From contig JAMPEM010000009.1 of the NCBI GenBank assembly GCA_023665145.1, forward strand, positions 1 through 64,000: DNA of 64,000 bases, read 5' to 3'. Made by a program: the position numbers and the translations under genes. This document shows, in pieces, positions 16,881 to 25,583 of the stretch (position 1 is its first letter; every line of letters starts with the position of its first letter). The stretch comes from Bacteroides sp. (lineage in GTDB: Bacteria > Bacteroidota > Bacteroidia > Bacteroidales > Muribaculaceae). The notes below the pieces were generated by a model. The model searched no databases, was not told where the DNA came from, and saw only the letters and a list, made by a program, of their open reading frames with translations.

Positions 16881-18311
16881 CTAACCCATATCTTCCGATT
16901 CATCCGACGGTAACCTGCATCCAACAAGGTACAACTGTTCCGTGGCGCGTGTCATGGCTGTATACAACCATCGTATAAATTCTTGCAAAGTATCAGGTGT
17001 GACCGCAAGACCGGTCATATCAATATATACATGTTTCCATTGCCCTCCCTGTGCCTTATGGCATGTCACGCAATAGGCATACTTTGCCTGTAAAGCGTTG
17101 AAATATGGATCTTCTGATCCCTTCCTAAGAAGTGTGCTTAATGTACCCTCCGGATAAGTCTCCAATACACTCCTATATAATTGCTGCATTTCAGATCTAG
17201 AAATATTGGGGCCCTCCGCAAACAAGCTGTCCAGCATCAATTTTGCACCGATTAAAGAATCGTCTGAGACCATTCTCAATTCCACATCTGCAAATTCCAT
17301 CCCATGTGCCTTCTCAATTGATCCTATCCATTCCACAATCGCTGTCTCACCATTGGCAATAAAATCTCGCACCTTATTGCGCTTTCCCCAGTAATAATCA
17401 TTCTTTCCGATTACTATTCTCTCACCTCTCACCAACGCCTCATCCGCATACAACACTCTATTGCGTACATCCCGATTGCATAGATTTGCCATCCGGTTGC
17501 TCCTTGTTATAATCAATGTCTGATCTTTTCCTACCTTTCCCCATGAACTTGAAAGCTCATCTGCCAGATCTATTGGTGAGATATTGTGTATATCATCAAA
17601 CGGCTTGAACTCAAGATAGGGAAGAGGTTTCTCAGTCTGAATCTTTGTGAGTGATTCCCTCACTCGTGTTGCATTAAAAAGGATTCCACTCCCTATTTGC
17701 TGACGCATTGACGTCTCAAGGGTGGTGCCAAACGGTCTTAAACCAAGACTCCTAAGCACAGAAGGACTCATGGCTGCGCTAATCTCCTCGCCCGGTGGCG
17801 GAAGTTGTGCCGTGTCACCTACCATTATCAAGGCACAATTATCCGCAGAATATACATATTCAACCAAATTTCGCAACACAGAGCGCTTGTTATCACCGCC
17901 ATCTGTCACCATCGATGCCTCATCCACAATGAATATTGTGTCATGACTGTTGTTGCTCGCAAGCATAAAATCCCGGGCCGTCGGATCCGGTGACGTCGCT
18001 CGATATATCCGTTTATGAATAGTAGATGCTTGCCCCCCTCCATATCCTGATATTACCTTCGCAGCTCTCCCTGTGGGCGCCAGCAACACATGTTTTAAAT
18101 GATACTGATGCATACCTTTTACAAGGGCGGCTATAATCGATGTCTTCCCCGAACCGGCGTACCCATTGAGTATATAAACGTCTGTATCTTGATGAAACAA
18201 CACAAATTTGCACAATGTGTCCACAAGCTTGCTTTGTTCCTCAGTCGGAGCGAACGCTAGATTTCTCAATGTAGCCTCCTTTAATTCCTCAATTGTGGCA
18301 AGCGGATTCAT
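16881..18311 (-). CDS. RecD-like ATP-dependent DNA helicase (SF1B)
   Basis: About 476 aa. The frame is open to 18365, but that ATG lies inside the terminator hairpin of the upstream OPT gene (18344-18374), so I use the ATG at 18311 (MNPLATIEELK). Walker A is NGYAGSGKTS (~residues 49-58), Walker B is FIVDEASM, and a C-terminal UvrD_C_2 segment has CVTCHKAQGGQWKHV plus WLYTAMTRATEQL. It resembles the RecD/TraA helicase core without a RecBC context, as in stand-alone Bacteroidota 'exodeoxyribonuclease V alpha-like' proteins. A role in recombination or replication repair is inferred. Confidence 0.88.
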   Translation of the reverse strand: MNPLATIEELKEATLRNLAFAPTEEQSKLVDTLCKFVLFHQDTDVYILNGYAGSGKTSIIAALVKGMHQYHLKHVLLAPTGRAAKVISGYGGGQASTIHKRIYRATSPDPTARDFMLASNNSHDTIFIVDEASMVTDGGDNKRSVLRNLVEYVYSADNCALIMVGDTAQLPPPGEEISAAMSPSVLRSLGLRPFGTTLETSMRQQIGSGILFNATRVRESLTKIQTEKPLPYLEFKPFDDIHNISPIDLADELSSSWGKVGKDQTLIITRSNRMANLCNRDVRNRVLYADEALVRGERIVIGKNDYYWGKRNKVRDFIANGETAIVEWIGSIEKAHGMEFADVELRMVSDDSLIGAKLMLDSLFAEGPNISRSEMQQLYRSVLETYPEGTLSTLLRKGSEDPYFNALQAKYAYCVTCHKAQGGQWKHVYIDMTGLAVTPDTLQEFIRWLYTAMTRATEQLYLVGCRLPSDESEDMG

Positions 18312-18343
18312 TCTTTTGTCCCCTTTATGTTTAGAAATTAAAA

Positions 18344-18374
18344 AATGGGGGAGTGCATGATTCACTTCCCCATT
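18344..18374 (-). terminator. Intrinsic terminator of the OPT transporter gene
   Basis: Twelve-base arms (18344-18355, 18363-18374) pair with one G-T wobble around a 7-base loop. Read on the minus strand it is followed by ATTTTTTAA, a proper U-tract, 41 bp after the transporter's stop codon. Confidence 0.85.
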
Positions 18375-18414
18375 CTTTAGCTGATATCACTATTATAAAT
18401 TCACTAATATATAA

Positions 18415-20388
18415 TTATTTGACACGTTTTGAATCCCATATCAGATAGCAAATCAGCATCAGATATGCCACGCATCCAAGCACCTGTGTCAACTCGAAGC
18501 TCAAAGGACTCGTATATTCAAATCCGGCAAAACGTGTTATTGCAGCTACAACGCCGAATAATGCACCTCCTGCTATCAATCCCGATGAAATCAATGTTCC
18601 TCTGTCGCGACGCAAATCGTTCACCTTCCGGTCTTTGCTGCTGTTGCTTACAAAATAGCTTATTGCACCGCCAACAAGCATCGGCGTATTTAACGACAAT
18701 GGAATGAACATACCAAGGCAGAATGCCAAGGCCGGCACACCGAGCCAATTGAGAATCAATGCCAGAACTGCACCTACCATATACAGAATCCATGGAGTCT
18801 CGCCTCCCATCATCAAAGGCTCAATCACTTTAGCCATTGCATTTGCCTGAGGTGCTACAAGAGCATCAGGTCCGCTGAATCCATACACCTTGTTGAGGAC
18901 CAGTATCACACCTCCAACGGTTGCAGCAGATACCAAAGTGCCAAGGAATTTCCAGCTCTCTTGCTTTTTGGGTGTTGAGCCAAGCCAATATCCTATCTTA
19001 AGGTCGGTTACAAATCCACCGGCCATTGAAAGTGCAGTACATACCACGCCACCGATTACCATCGATGCCACAATTCCACTTGTACCGCTAAGCCCGATGC
19101 CCACAAATATTGCAGAGGCAATTATCAGTGTCATCAATGTCATTCCCGATACAGGATTTGACCCTACAATTGCTATAGCATTGGCTGCTACAGTCGTAAA
19201 CAAGAATGCGATTACAGTTACTACCAACCATGCTATCGCTGCTTGCCACAATGTGTGAATCACACCAAACCAAAAGAAGAAAAATACAGCAATCAAGGCA
19301 ATTATAATGAAAACTACGATGTGCTTCATCGATATGTCAAGCTGCCACCTTATTGGTTTCTCGGTGTTAGAGTTACCTTTAAGCTCTCTTCCTGCAAGCC
19401 CTACTGCCTGTGTGATTACTCCCCATGATTTTACTATGCCGATTACTCCGGCCATTGCTATACCTCCGATACCAATCATTCTCGCATAATCACTGAATAT
19501 TGCTTCCGGAGCCATTGATGTCATCTCGACATCACCATACGTACCCATCAATGGAATAACAATCCACCATACAAATATTGAGCCTGCAAAAATCACAAAG
19601 GCGTATTTAAGACCTACGATATATCCAAGCCCTAACAATGCAGCTCCGGTGTTGCAACTCAGCACTACTTTTGTCTTCTCAGAAATCGTTTGTCCCCATG
19701 TTGTAGCTGTGGTCGTAATAGTCTCAGCCCACCATCCAAAGGTAGCTACCAAATAGTCGTAGATACCTCCTATTAATGATGCTATTATTAGTGTCTTGGC
19801 TTGTCCACCTTTCTCCCCGGAATTCTGTGCTGAAATTAGCACCTGTGTAGTTGCAGTTGCTTCGGGGAAGGGATATTTCCCATGCATATCCTTAACAAAA
19901 TATCTGCGGAACGGTATGAAAAACAATATTCCGAGAATACCGCCAAGCAATGAACTCAGAAATATCTGATAAAACTCTACGACTATGTCCGGATAAGTGG
20001 CTTGAAGAATGTAAAGTGCTGGCAATGTGAAAATTGCTCCTGCTACAATTACACCCGAGCAACTGCCTATAGATTGGATAATAATATTCTGCCCTAATGA
20101 ATTCTTCTTTCCAAGTGCATTGCTTAGACCTACCGCTATGATTGCAATTGGAATGGCTGCCTCAAATACCTGTCCTACCTTTAACCCAAGATAAGCTGCT
20201 GCTGCACTGAAAATAATGGCCATTATTAAGCCCGTTATTACTGAATACGGCGTAACCTCCTCTTGTGAATGTGCAGGTGACATTACCGGACGGTATTCCT
20301 CGTCTGAGGCTAATTCCCTAAATGCGTTTTCGGGAAGACCGGTTTCTGTCAGCACATCTTCATAAATCGTTTCTTCTCTCTCTTTCAT
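18415..20388 (-). CDS. OPT family oligopeptide transporter
   Basis: A 657-aa polytopic inner-membrane protein with about 14-16 hydrophobic helices. The N-terminal cytoplasmic stretch (~1-45) is acidic; TM1 starts with TPYSVITGLIMAIIFSAAAA and contains the family-typical GLKVGQVFEA. A central GKYPFPEATATTQVLIS segment also matches bacterial OPT members. Such transporters import short peptides or metal chelates with protons; substrate is unknown. It is a single-gene unit with its own terminator at 18344. Confidence 0.92.
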   Translation of the reverse strand: MKEREETIYEDVLTETGLPENAFRELASDEEYRPVMSPAHSQEEVTPYSVITGLIMAIIFSAAAAYLGLKVGQVFEAAIPIAIIAVGLSNALGKKNSLGQNIIIQSIGSCSGVIVAGAIFTLPALYILQATYPDIVVEFYQIFLSSLLGGILGILFFIPFRRYFVKDMHGKYPFPEATATTQVLISAQNSGEKGGQAKTLIIASLIGGIYDYLVATFGWWAETITTTATTWGQTISEKTKVVLSCNTGAALLGLGYIVGLKYAFVIFAGSIFVWWIVIPLMGTYGDVEMTSMAPEAIFSDYARMIGIGGIAMAGVIGIVKSWGVITQAVGLAGRELKGNSNTEKPIRWQLDISMKHIVVFIIIALIAVFFFFWFGVIHTLWQAAIAWLVVTVIAFLFTTVAANAIAIVGSNPVSGMTLMTLIIASAIFVGIGLSGTSGIVASMVIGGVVCTALSMAGGFVTDLKIGYWLGSTPKKQESWKFLGTLVSAATVGGVILVLNKVYGFSGPDALVAPQANAMAKVIEPLMMGGETPWILYMVGAVLALILNWLGVPALAFCLGMFIPLSLNTPMLVGGAISYFVSNSSKDRKVNDLRRDRGTLISSGLIAGGALFGVVAAITRFAGFEYTSPLSFELTQVLGCVAYLMLICYLIWDSKRVK

Positions 20389-20545
20389 TATGATGATTTG
20401 TTAGTTTGTCATGATATGTTTTTGTGGTTTCTTGTTCGGAGTATTATATAATAGTCTAATCCGGTAACTTCTCGCTCTCCGAAATATTGGGCGAATTTAC
20501 AAAAATTTATTCACCCAGCCAAACCATTTCCACTTTTCCTCAGTT

Positions 20546-21493
20546 TTATCCACCTTCATCAATCATATCCCGGCGCAATTTTCCCAGATCGATGCACAAT
20601 CCCTCGTTGTTTAATAACGTATTCGGAAATATCTTTTGTGCCTCTTCGAGAAATTGTCTTTCATCCTTATAACGAGACGAATAATGCCCGGTAAGCAAGT
20701 GACCCGCCTGTGCTTTATATGCTGTTAGTGCTGCATCCATCGCTGTGCTGTGTCCTCGCTCGGATGCCAACTCCTTATGAATCTCAAGGTAAGTGGTTTC
20801 GTGCATAAGCAAATCTACACCCGATACTTTCTTCCATAAATCCTCTATATAGGCAGTGTCACTTATATGTGCATAAGTATAAGGCTTTTCCGGTGCTAAT
20901 GTCAACTCAAGGTTAGATATTATTTCACCTTCCGGACTATGATAATCCCTCCCTTTCTTTATATTTCGATATTCTTTAAGAGGGATATTATGCATCCGGC
21001 ATATCTCCGGACGTAATTTCCGCTCACCCTCCTTCTGCTCAAATACAAATCCTAATGTGTCAATCCTATGACGCAATGGTATGGTTCTGACTCGCAATCT
21101 CTCATCTTCAAATATATATCCCTCTGAAATTGGTATCTCTTCGAATCGTATTTTCCCAATTGCTTCAGGATTGAAATCTTCCAGAATTCTTCCCAACTTC
21201 CTTATCCCCTCATTTGTCGTATGAATGGTAAGATTCTGCTCCGTATTGTTCAACGAAAGTGTGTCTACAAGTCCCGGAATCCCATATACATGGTCACCAT
21301 GTAAATGTGTTATAAAAATGTCGTGCAAACGCGATATCTTCAGCCCTTGTCGTATTAGAGACAATTGTGCTCCCTCACCACAATCCACCATATACAGCCT
21401 CCCGTCAACATCCACTACGGTGCTCGATGGCAAATGTCTTAACGTCGGCTTGGCTGATCCGCATCCCAATGTATTGATACGAAAATATCCCAT
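20546..21493 (-). CDS. rnz: Ribonuclease Z (tRNA 3' endonuclease)
   Basis: A 315-aa metallo-beta-lactamase-fold nuclease that trims tRNA 3' trailers. The metal motif HLHGDH is at residues 63-68 (His63, His65, Asp67, His68), preceded by VDCGEGAQ. Further ligands are in YAHISDTAYIE, LLMHETTYLE and TGHYSSRYKD. The nearby tRNA-Met at 56318 lacks an encoded CCA, consistent with a need for this enzyme. It lies 11 bp after the serine deaminase stop on the same strand and is probably co-transcribed with it. Confidence 0.95.
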   Translation of the reverse strand: MGYFRINTLGCGSAKPTLRHLPSSTVVDVDGRLYMVDCGEGAQLSLIRQGLKISRLHDIFITHLHGDHVYGIPGLVDTLSLNNTEQNLTIHTTNEGIRKLGRILEDFNPEAIGKIRFEEIPISEGYIFEDERLRVRTIPLRHRIDTLGFVFEQKEGERKLRPEICRMHNIPLKEYRNIKKGRDYHSPEGEIISNLELTLAPEKPYTYAHISDTAYIEDLWKKVSGVDLLMHETTYLEIHKELASERGHSTAMDAALTAYKAQAGHLLTGHYSSRYKDERQFLEEAQKIFPNTLLNNEGLCIDLGKLRRDMIDEGG

Positions 21494-21504
21494 TAGCGAA
21501 CCTG

Positions 21505-22722
21505 TTATTTCCTTGTCATTTGAGTGAAATCTTTTGCCAAACCACCGGTGCCGGTCTCTTTGTATAATGATGGTAAATCATGTCCCGTCTCTTTCATCAC
21601 TCTGACAAGCTTGTCAAATGATACCCTGTGTGTGCCGTCCGAAAATGTAGAATATATATTGGCATCGAGTGCTCTTGCCGCAGCGTATGCATTCCGCTCA
21701 ATACACGGAATCTGCACTAACCCGCATACCGGATCGCAAGTCATCCCCAAATGATGCTCAAGCCCCATCTCCGCAGCATATTCTATCTGTGCAGGTGATC
21801 CTCCAAACAATTGGCTTGAGGCTGCCGCGGCCATCGCACAAGCCACTCCTACTTCCCCTTGACAGCCTACTTCCGCACCGGAGATAGATGCGTTATGTTT
21901 AACGATATTCCCTACCAATCCCGCAGTTGCAAGTGCATGAAGTATTTGAATCTCCGGGAAATTTCTGCTGCTCCACAAATGATACAAGACCCCCGGAAGA
22001 ACTCCGCTGCTGCCACAAGTCGGTGCTGTGACTATTTCTCCTCCGGATGCATTCTCTTCGCTCACTGCAAGTGCGTATGCAAATGTAAGTCCGCGCGAAC
22101 GTAAATTATCCCTGTAACCCTCAGCCTTTACATAATATGATGTGGCCTTGCGGCGTAAATTCAAGGGCCCGGGGAGTCTCCCCTCATGCGAAAGCCCGCG
22201 TTCTACCGATTTACGCATCGCATCCCATACCTCATGCAGATAATCCCATATATCCTTACCCTCACACTCTTCTACATACTCCCAATATGACCTGCCCGTT
22301 TTCTCACAATACGACATTATATCAGTCATCTTATCCATACCATAAATATGGCTCGATTCCTCGACCGGCTTCCCCTCTTCACGCAGTGCTCCACCACCTA
22401 CACTGTATACAACCCATTCTTCAAGTTGTTTCCCATCTTCTCCAAATGCGCGAAACATCATGCCGTTTGGATGGAACGGCTTGAATTCATCAGGTCGCCA
22501 GATTATTTCCGTCGGATGCTCCGCACTGTCCAATACTGACATTATCGCCTTATCGGTCATGTGTCCCTCTCCGGTTGCAGCCAGACTACCATATAATGTA
22601 ACTTCAAATCGCGCGGCATTCTCATGTCTTCCAATAAATTGCTGAGATGCAAGTCTGGGTCCCATTGTGTGACTTGATGATGGCCCATGCCCTATTCTAT
22701 ATAATTCCTTGATTGATCTCAT
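21505..22722 (-). CDS. sdaA: L-serine ammonia-lyase (iron-sulfur, single chain)
   Basis: A 405-aa enzyme converting L-serine to pyruvate and ammonia. It is the fused one-chain form: beta domain first (IKELYRIGHGPSSSHTMGP, residues ~3-21), then the catalytic alpha domain. The cysteines for the 4Fe-4S cluster appear in APTCGSSGVLPG, MTCDPVCGLVQIPC. Length is slightly below the ~450 aa of the E. coli enzymes, the gap being in the beta domain. Followed after 11 bp by rnz on the same strand. Confidence 0.95.
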   Translation of the reverse strand: MRSIKELYRIGHGPSSSHTMGPRLASQQFIGRHENAARFEVTLYGSLAATGEGHMTDKAIMSVLDSAEHPTEIIWRPDEFKPFHPNGMMFRAFGEDGKQLEEWVVYSVGGGALREEGKPVEESSHIYGMDKMTDIMSYCEKTGRSYWEYVEECEGKDIWDYLHEVWDAMRKSVERGLSHEGRLPGPLNLRRKATSYYVKAEGYRDNLRSRGLTFAYALAVSEENASGGEIVTAPTCGSSGVLPGVLYHLWSSRNFPEIQILHALATAGLVGNIVKHNASISGAEVGCQGEVGVACAMAAAASSQLFGGSPAQIEYAAEMGLEHHLGMTCDPVCGLVQIPCIERNAYAAARALDANIYSTFSDGTHRVSFDKLVRVMKETGHDLPSLYKETGTGGLAKDFTQMTRK

Positions 22723-22835
22723 AATCTCCTGTTGTCTCCTTATAATGTCGTAACGTTATAATTGACCGATAATCACTTGAATCATCATATCATTGCAAAA
22801 TTACTGTTTTTAATCGTAGATTGCAAATTTTTTTG

Positions 22836-22843
22836 TAACTTTG
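22836..22843 (+). promoter_or_regulatory. -7 element of the L,D-transpeptidase gene
   Basis: TAACTTTG is an exact -7 consensus, 46 bp before the ATG at 22889. The -33 region is T-rich without a clear TTG at the right distance. Confidence 0.5.
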
Positions 22844-22888
22844 CATCTGTTATTACATCAGATTATATCCCTGATAGATGGTATCAAT

Positions 22889-23455
22889 ATGAAATTTATA
22901 GTTTTATTATTGCTGCTCTCAATTTCAGCTTGCGTTCATGCCGATAAAATTTATGTCGACAAACAAAAAATGACCTTGTCGTATCTTGATGGTAAAGGGC
23001 ATATTGTCGTATCATTCCCCGTTTGCCTTGGTAAAAACTACGGACAAAAGAAACAACAAGGTGACCTCAAAACCCCCGAAGGTTCTTTCTATGTTGTCAG
23101 CATCGAAAATTCATCAAAATGGGATGAAACTCATGATGATTGGAATGGGCCGGGTTCCGGACCATACGGACCTAAATTCATTCGTTTGAAAACACCGAAG
23201 TTCAGAGGTATAGGAATTCACGGGACAAATCAACCCAAAAGTATAGGCACTCGAGCAAGTGAAGGGTGTATAAGGCTTAATAACAATGATTTGCTTAAGC
23301 TTGTAAAGCTTGTAAAACCGGGTCTTAAAGTGGAAGTCTCGAAAGATTCTTACGAAACTTATGTGGCTCCAAAGAGTAAGAAATATAAAAATTACTCTTC
23401 CCGTAAAAAGTATAGCAGACATAAATCCAAACGTAAATCACACAAAAGACGTTAA
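22889..23455 (+). CDS. L,D-transpeptidase, probable lipoprotein
   Basis: 188 aa from the ATG at 22889 (an upstream in-frame TTG at 22841 overlaps the promoter and is rejected). The N-terminus MKFIVLLLLLSISAC fits a lipobox, with Cys15 as the lipid anchor. The YkuD/ErfK catalytic region shows GIHGTNQPKSIGT and SEGCIRLNN, with catalytic Cys and the His of HGT. These enzymes make 3-3 peptidoglycan cross-links or attach lipoproteins to the wall; which one cannot be told. The tail (last ~30 residues) is Lys/Arg/Ser-rich. A lipoprotein gene follows by 37 bp. Confidence 0.9.
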   Translation: MKFIVLLLLLSISACVHADKIYVDKQKMTLSYLDGKGHIVVSFPVCLGKNYGQKKQQGDLKTPEGSFYVVSIENSSKWDETHDDWNGPGSGPYGPKFIRLKTPKFRGIGIHGTNQPKSIGTRASEGCIRLNNNDLLKLVKLVKPGLKVEVSKDSYETYVAPKSKKYKNYSSRKKYSRHKSKRKSHKRR

Positions 23456-23492
23456 TTCCGTAAAATAATTAAGTCAAGCAAAATTTTAATAA

Positions 23493-24383
23493 ATGAAAAA
23501 AATAATTTTTTTATCAGGAATAACTTGCATATTAGCTGCAGCTCTTTCCTCGTGCTCGTCTGACGACCCTAAATTTCAGACTACTGTGGGATACAATGTC
23601 TTGAATCTTGTTGTACCCATTGACAATTCCGTAAAACCATATTGCCAAAAAGGAGTCTTTACTCTTGTCACTGAATCATATGCCGGCACAGTAGATGTAA
23701 GTTGCGACGGAATTACACTTTCCGGTAAAACATACAAATTCAATACCGGAACAATACAAATGCAAGGAGGAGGGTATACCATCGGATTCCAGGCTCCATA
23801 CATTTATTCCCCCTACGGATACAAAATCCAGTCGCTTAAAGGCACCATCTCAACCTTGATTAACGGTCCGCAAACCTTTCCGTTCTCCCTCCCAGCAATA
23901 CCAAATATCTATGGCCTGTCTGACTTTGGTGTCGCATGTCTAATATCATACGAAATACCAGAAGTAGCAATCGTCAAAACATTCCAACGTGAATCATATT
24001 ATAAAGGAACTAATTCCACTCAGTCATTAGCCGGCTCTTTTTCGGCACCGCAGATGGTATGTAGAACAGTCCTTGATATAGATAAGAATAAAGGAACGGT
24101 TGTAGTGTACTATGCACAATTCAATAACGACATGGAAGCGCAAACACTTATCATTAAAGACTTGGATATATTATTTACAAAAGACGGATTTAAACTGACA
24201 GGTGAAAATATAACCCCGATTAATCCTGCTTCCCAACAATTGGAAAATCTTAAAATTGATAATATAACATTCACAGCAAACGGTGAAAATATTACCAATG
24301 GATCACTTGAGATGAAGGTGGCAAATAAATATACCACCACATTTACCGGATCTCTCCTCTATGAAGAGAATAACAAAAATTGA
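23493..24383 (+). CDS. Hypothetical lipoprotein, beta-rich
   Basis: 296 aa. The lipobox is ALSSC (Cys21), followed by SSDDP, whose acidic residues resemble the surface-export signal of Bacteroidota lipoproteins. The remainder is beta-rich with no cysteine-rich or catalytic motif I recognise. It lies 37 bp after the transpeptidase gene and before a terminator at 24413-24440, so the two probably form an operon. Function unknown. Confidence 0.75.
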   Translation: MKKIIFLSGITCILAAALSSCSSDDPKFQTTVGYNVLNLVVPIDNSVKPYCQKGVFTLVTESYAGTVDVSCDGITLSGKTYKFNTGTIQMQGGGYTIGFQAPYIYSPYGYKIQSLKGTISTLINGPQTFPFSLPAIPNIYGLSDFGVACLISYEIPEVAIVKTFQRESYYKGTNSTQSLAGSFSAPQMVCRTVLDIDKNKGTVVVYYAQFNNDMEAQTLIIKDLDILFTKDGFKLTGENITPINPASQQLENLKIDNITFTANGENITNGSLEMKVANKYTTTFTGSLLYEENNKN

Positions 24384-24412
24384 TTTCAATTACCGATAAT
24401 AATACATTGAAG

Positions 24413-24440
24413 CAAGACTGTTTTTAATAGTCTTGTTTTT
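24413..24440 (+). terminator. Intrinsic terminator
   Basis: CAAGACT / AGTCTTG arms (24413-24419, 24429-24435) followed by TTTTT. It separates the transpeptidase-lipoprotein pair from the respiratory operon. Confidence 0.75.
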
Positions 24441-24480
24441 ATGTTATATAGCATGTTCAGGCAAAAAAATAAAAAATAGC

Positions 24481-24511
24481 TTGGCCAATTAAGATTTTTT
24501 AAGTATCTTTG
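24481..24511 (+). promoter_or_regulatory. Promoter of the nuo-atp respiratory block
   Basis: -33 TTG (24481-24483), 20-bp spacer, -7 TATCTTTG (24504-24511), matching the consensus exactly. Transcription should start near 24518, about 67 nt before nuoA. No equally good promoter was found before atpD or nuoI. Confidence 0.8.
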
Positions 24512-24584
24512 CACAAAATTATTTCCGGCTCAAACGGTGATAATCCATAATACTATTGTAATTAATTAATACTTATACGATTAG

Positions 24585-24956
24585 ATGAATCTGTTGATGC
24601 AAATTGCAAACGGCACTCTCGCTGTTACTGCGGTAATCACCGGTATAGGTCTCGTATTTGCAGCTCTTTTGATTGCAAGATTGCTTGCCCCGAGATCTTT
24701 TACCGTTAAAAAGAGCGAGACTTATGAATGTGGTATTCCCACACGCGGTAAATCCATGATTCAATTCAAGGCCGGTTATTACATCTTCGCTATCCTCTTC
24801 CTTATATTCGATGTTGAAACCGTCTTCCTCTATCCTTGGGCTGTTGTTATGAATAAACTCGGCACTCAAGGCCTTCTCTGCATCGGCATTTTTCTGTTTG
24901 TTCTTGTTATGGGCCTCGCTTATGCTTGGCGGAAAGGAGCTTTGAAATGGGAGTGA
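24585..24956 (+). CDS. nuoA: NADH-quinone oxidoreductase subunit A
   Basis: 123-aa membrane subunit of complex I with three hydrophobic helices. The family signature [20 protein letters not shown] lies in the loop between TM1 and TM2 (residues ~46-65), followed by [15 protein letters not shown]. NuoA helps form the quinone chamber at the junction of arm and membrane. It overlaps nuoB by ten bases and is the first gene after the block promoter. Confidence 0.95.
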   Translation: MNLLMQIANGTLAVTAVITGIGLVFAALLIARLLAPRSFTVKKSETYECGIPTRGKSMIQFKAGYYIFAILFLIFDVETVFLYPWAVVMNKLGTQGLLCIGIFLFVLVMGLAYAWRKGALKWE

Positions 24957-25555
24957 AAATTAAATCAATGAAGCATGAGGACTTCAAAGATAATGAATAT
25001 ATTGATAAACTCGTTGAGGAATTAAATGCCAGTGGCGCTAATGTAGCCGTCGGTAAAATCGACGAACTTATTAATTGGGGTATCTCAAACTCCCTTTGGC
25101 CTCTATGCTTCGGAACATCTTGCTGCGCTATCGAATTTATGTGTCTCGGTGCGGCTCGTTATGATATGGCCAGATTCGGTTTTGAAGTGGCAAGAAATTC
25201 TCCGCGTCAAGCCGACTATATAATGGTGCAAGGTACTATAGTGCATCGTATGGCTCCGGCTCTCAGACGACTCTATGAACAACTTGCTGAGCCAAAATAT
25301 GTTATAGCGTGTGGCGGTTGTGCCGTCTCAGGTGGTCCATTCAAAAATTCATATTGTGTATTACCAGGTGTGGATCAAATCCTTCCTGTTGATGTATACA
25401 TCCCCGGATGTCCACCACGCCCGGAAGCTATGTTCTACGGACTCATGCAGCTTCAACGCAAAATCAAAATCCAAAAATTCTTCGGTGGTGTGAACAGAAA
25501 AGAAAAAATTAAAGAATTTTTCGCTCAGCACCCGGAGGAAAAAGGACAGATTTAA
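24947..25555 (+). CDS. nuoB: NADH-quinone oxidoreductase subunit B
   Basis: 202 aa from the ATG at 24947; upstream in-frame starts lie inside nuoA. It carries the N2 iron-sulfur cluster next to the quinone site: Cys59-Cys60 in [12 protein letters not shown], Cys125 in [10 protein letters not shown] and Cys155 in [10 protein letters not shown]. The overlap with nuoA suggests translational coupling. Peripheral-arm subunit on the cytoplasmic side. Confidence 0.95.
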   Translation: MGVKIKSMKHEDFKDNEYIDKLVEELNASGANVAVGKIDELINWGISNSLWPLCFGTSCCAIEFMCLGAARYDMARFGFEVARNSPRQADYIMVQGTIVHRMAPALRRLYEQLAEPKYVIACGGCAVSGGPFKNSYCVLPGVDQILPVDVYIPGCPPRPEAMFYGLMQLQRKIKIQKFFGGVNRKEKIKEFFAQHPEEKGQI

Positions 25556-25583
25556 TTTTGTTTTCCATTGATTTCATCCTATC

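Noticed and set aside
18312..18365. Upstream start of the RecD-like helicase at 18365
   Set aside because: This start lies within the terminator hairpin of the OPT gene; the ATG at 18311 fits better.
22841..22888. TTG start of the L,D-transpeptidase
   Set aside because: It overlaps the -7 promoter box and would place 16 residues before the lipoprotein signal.
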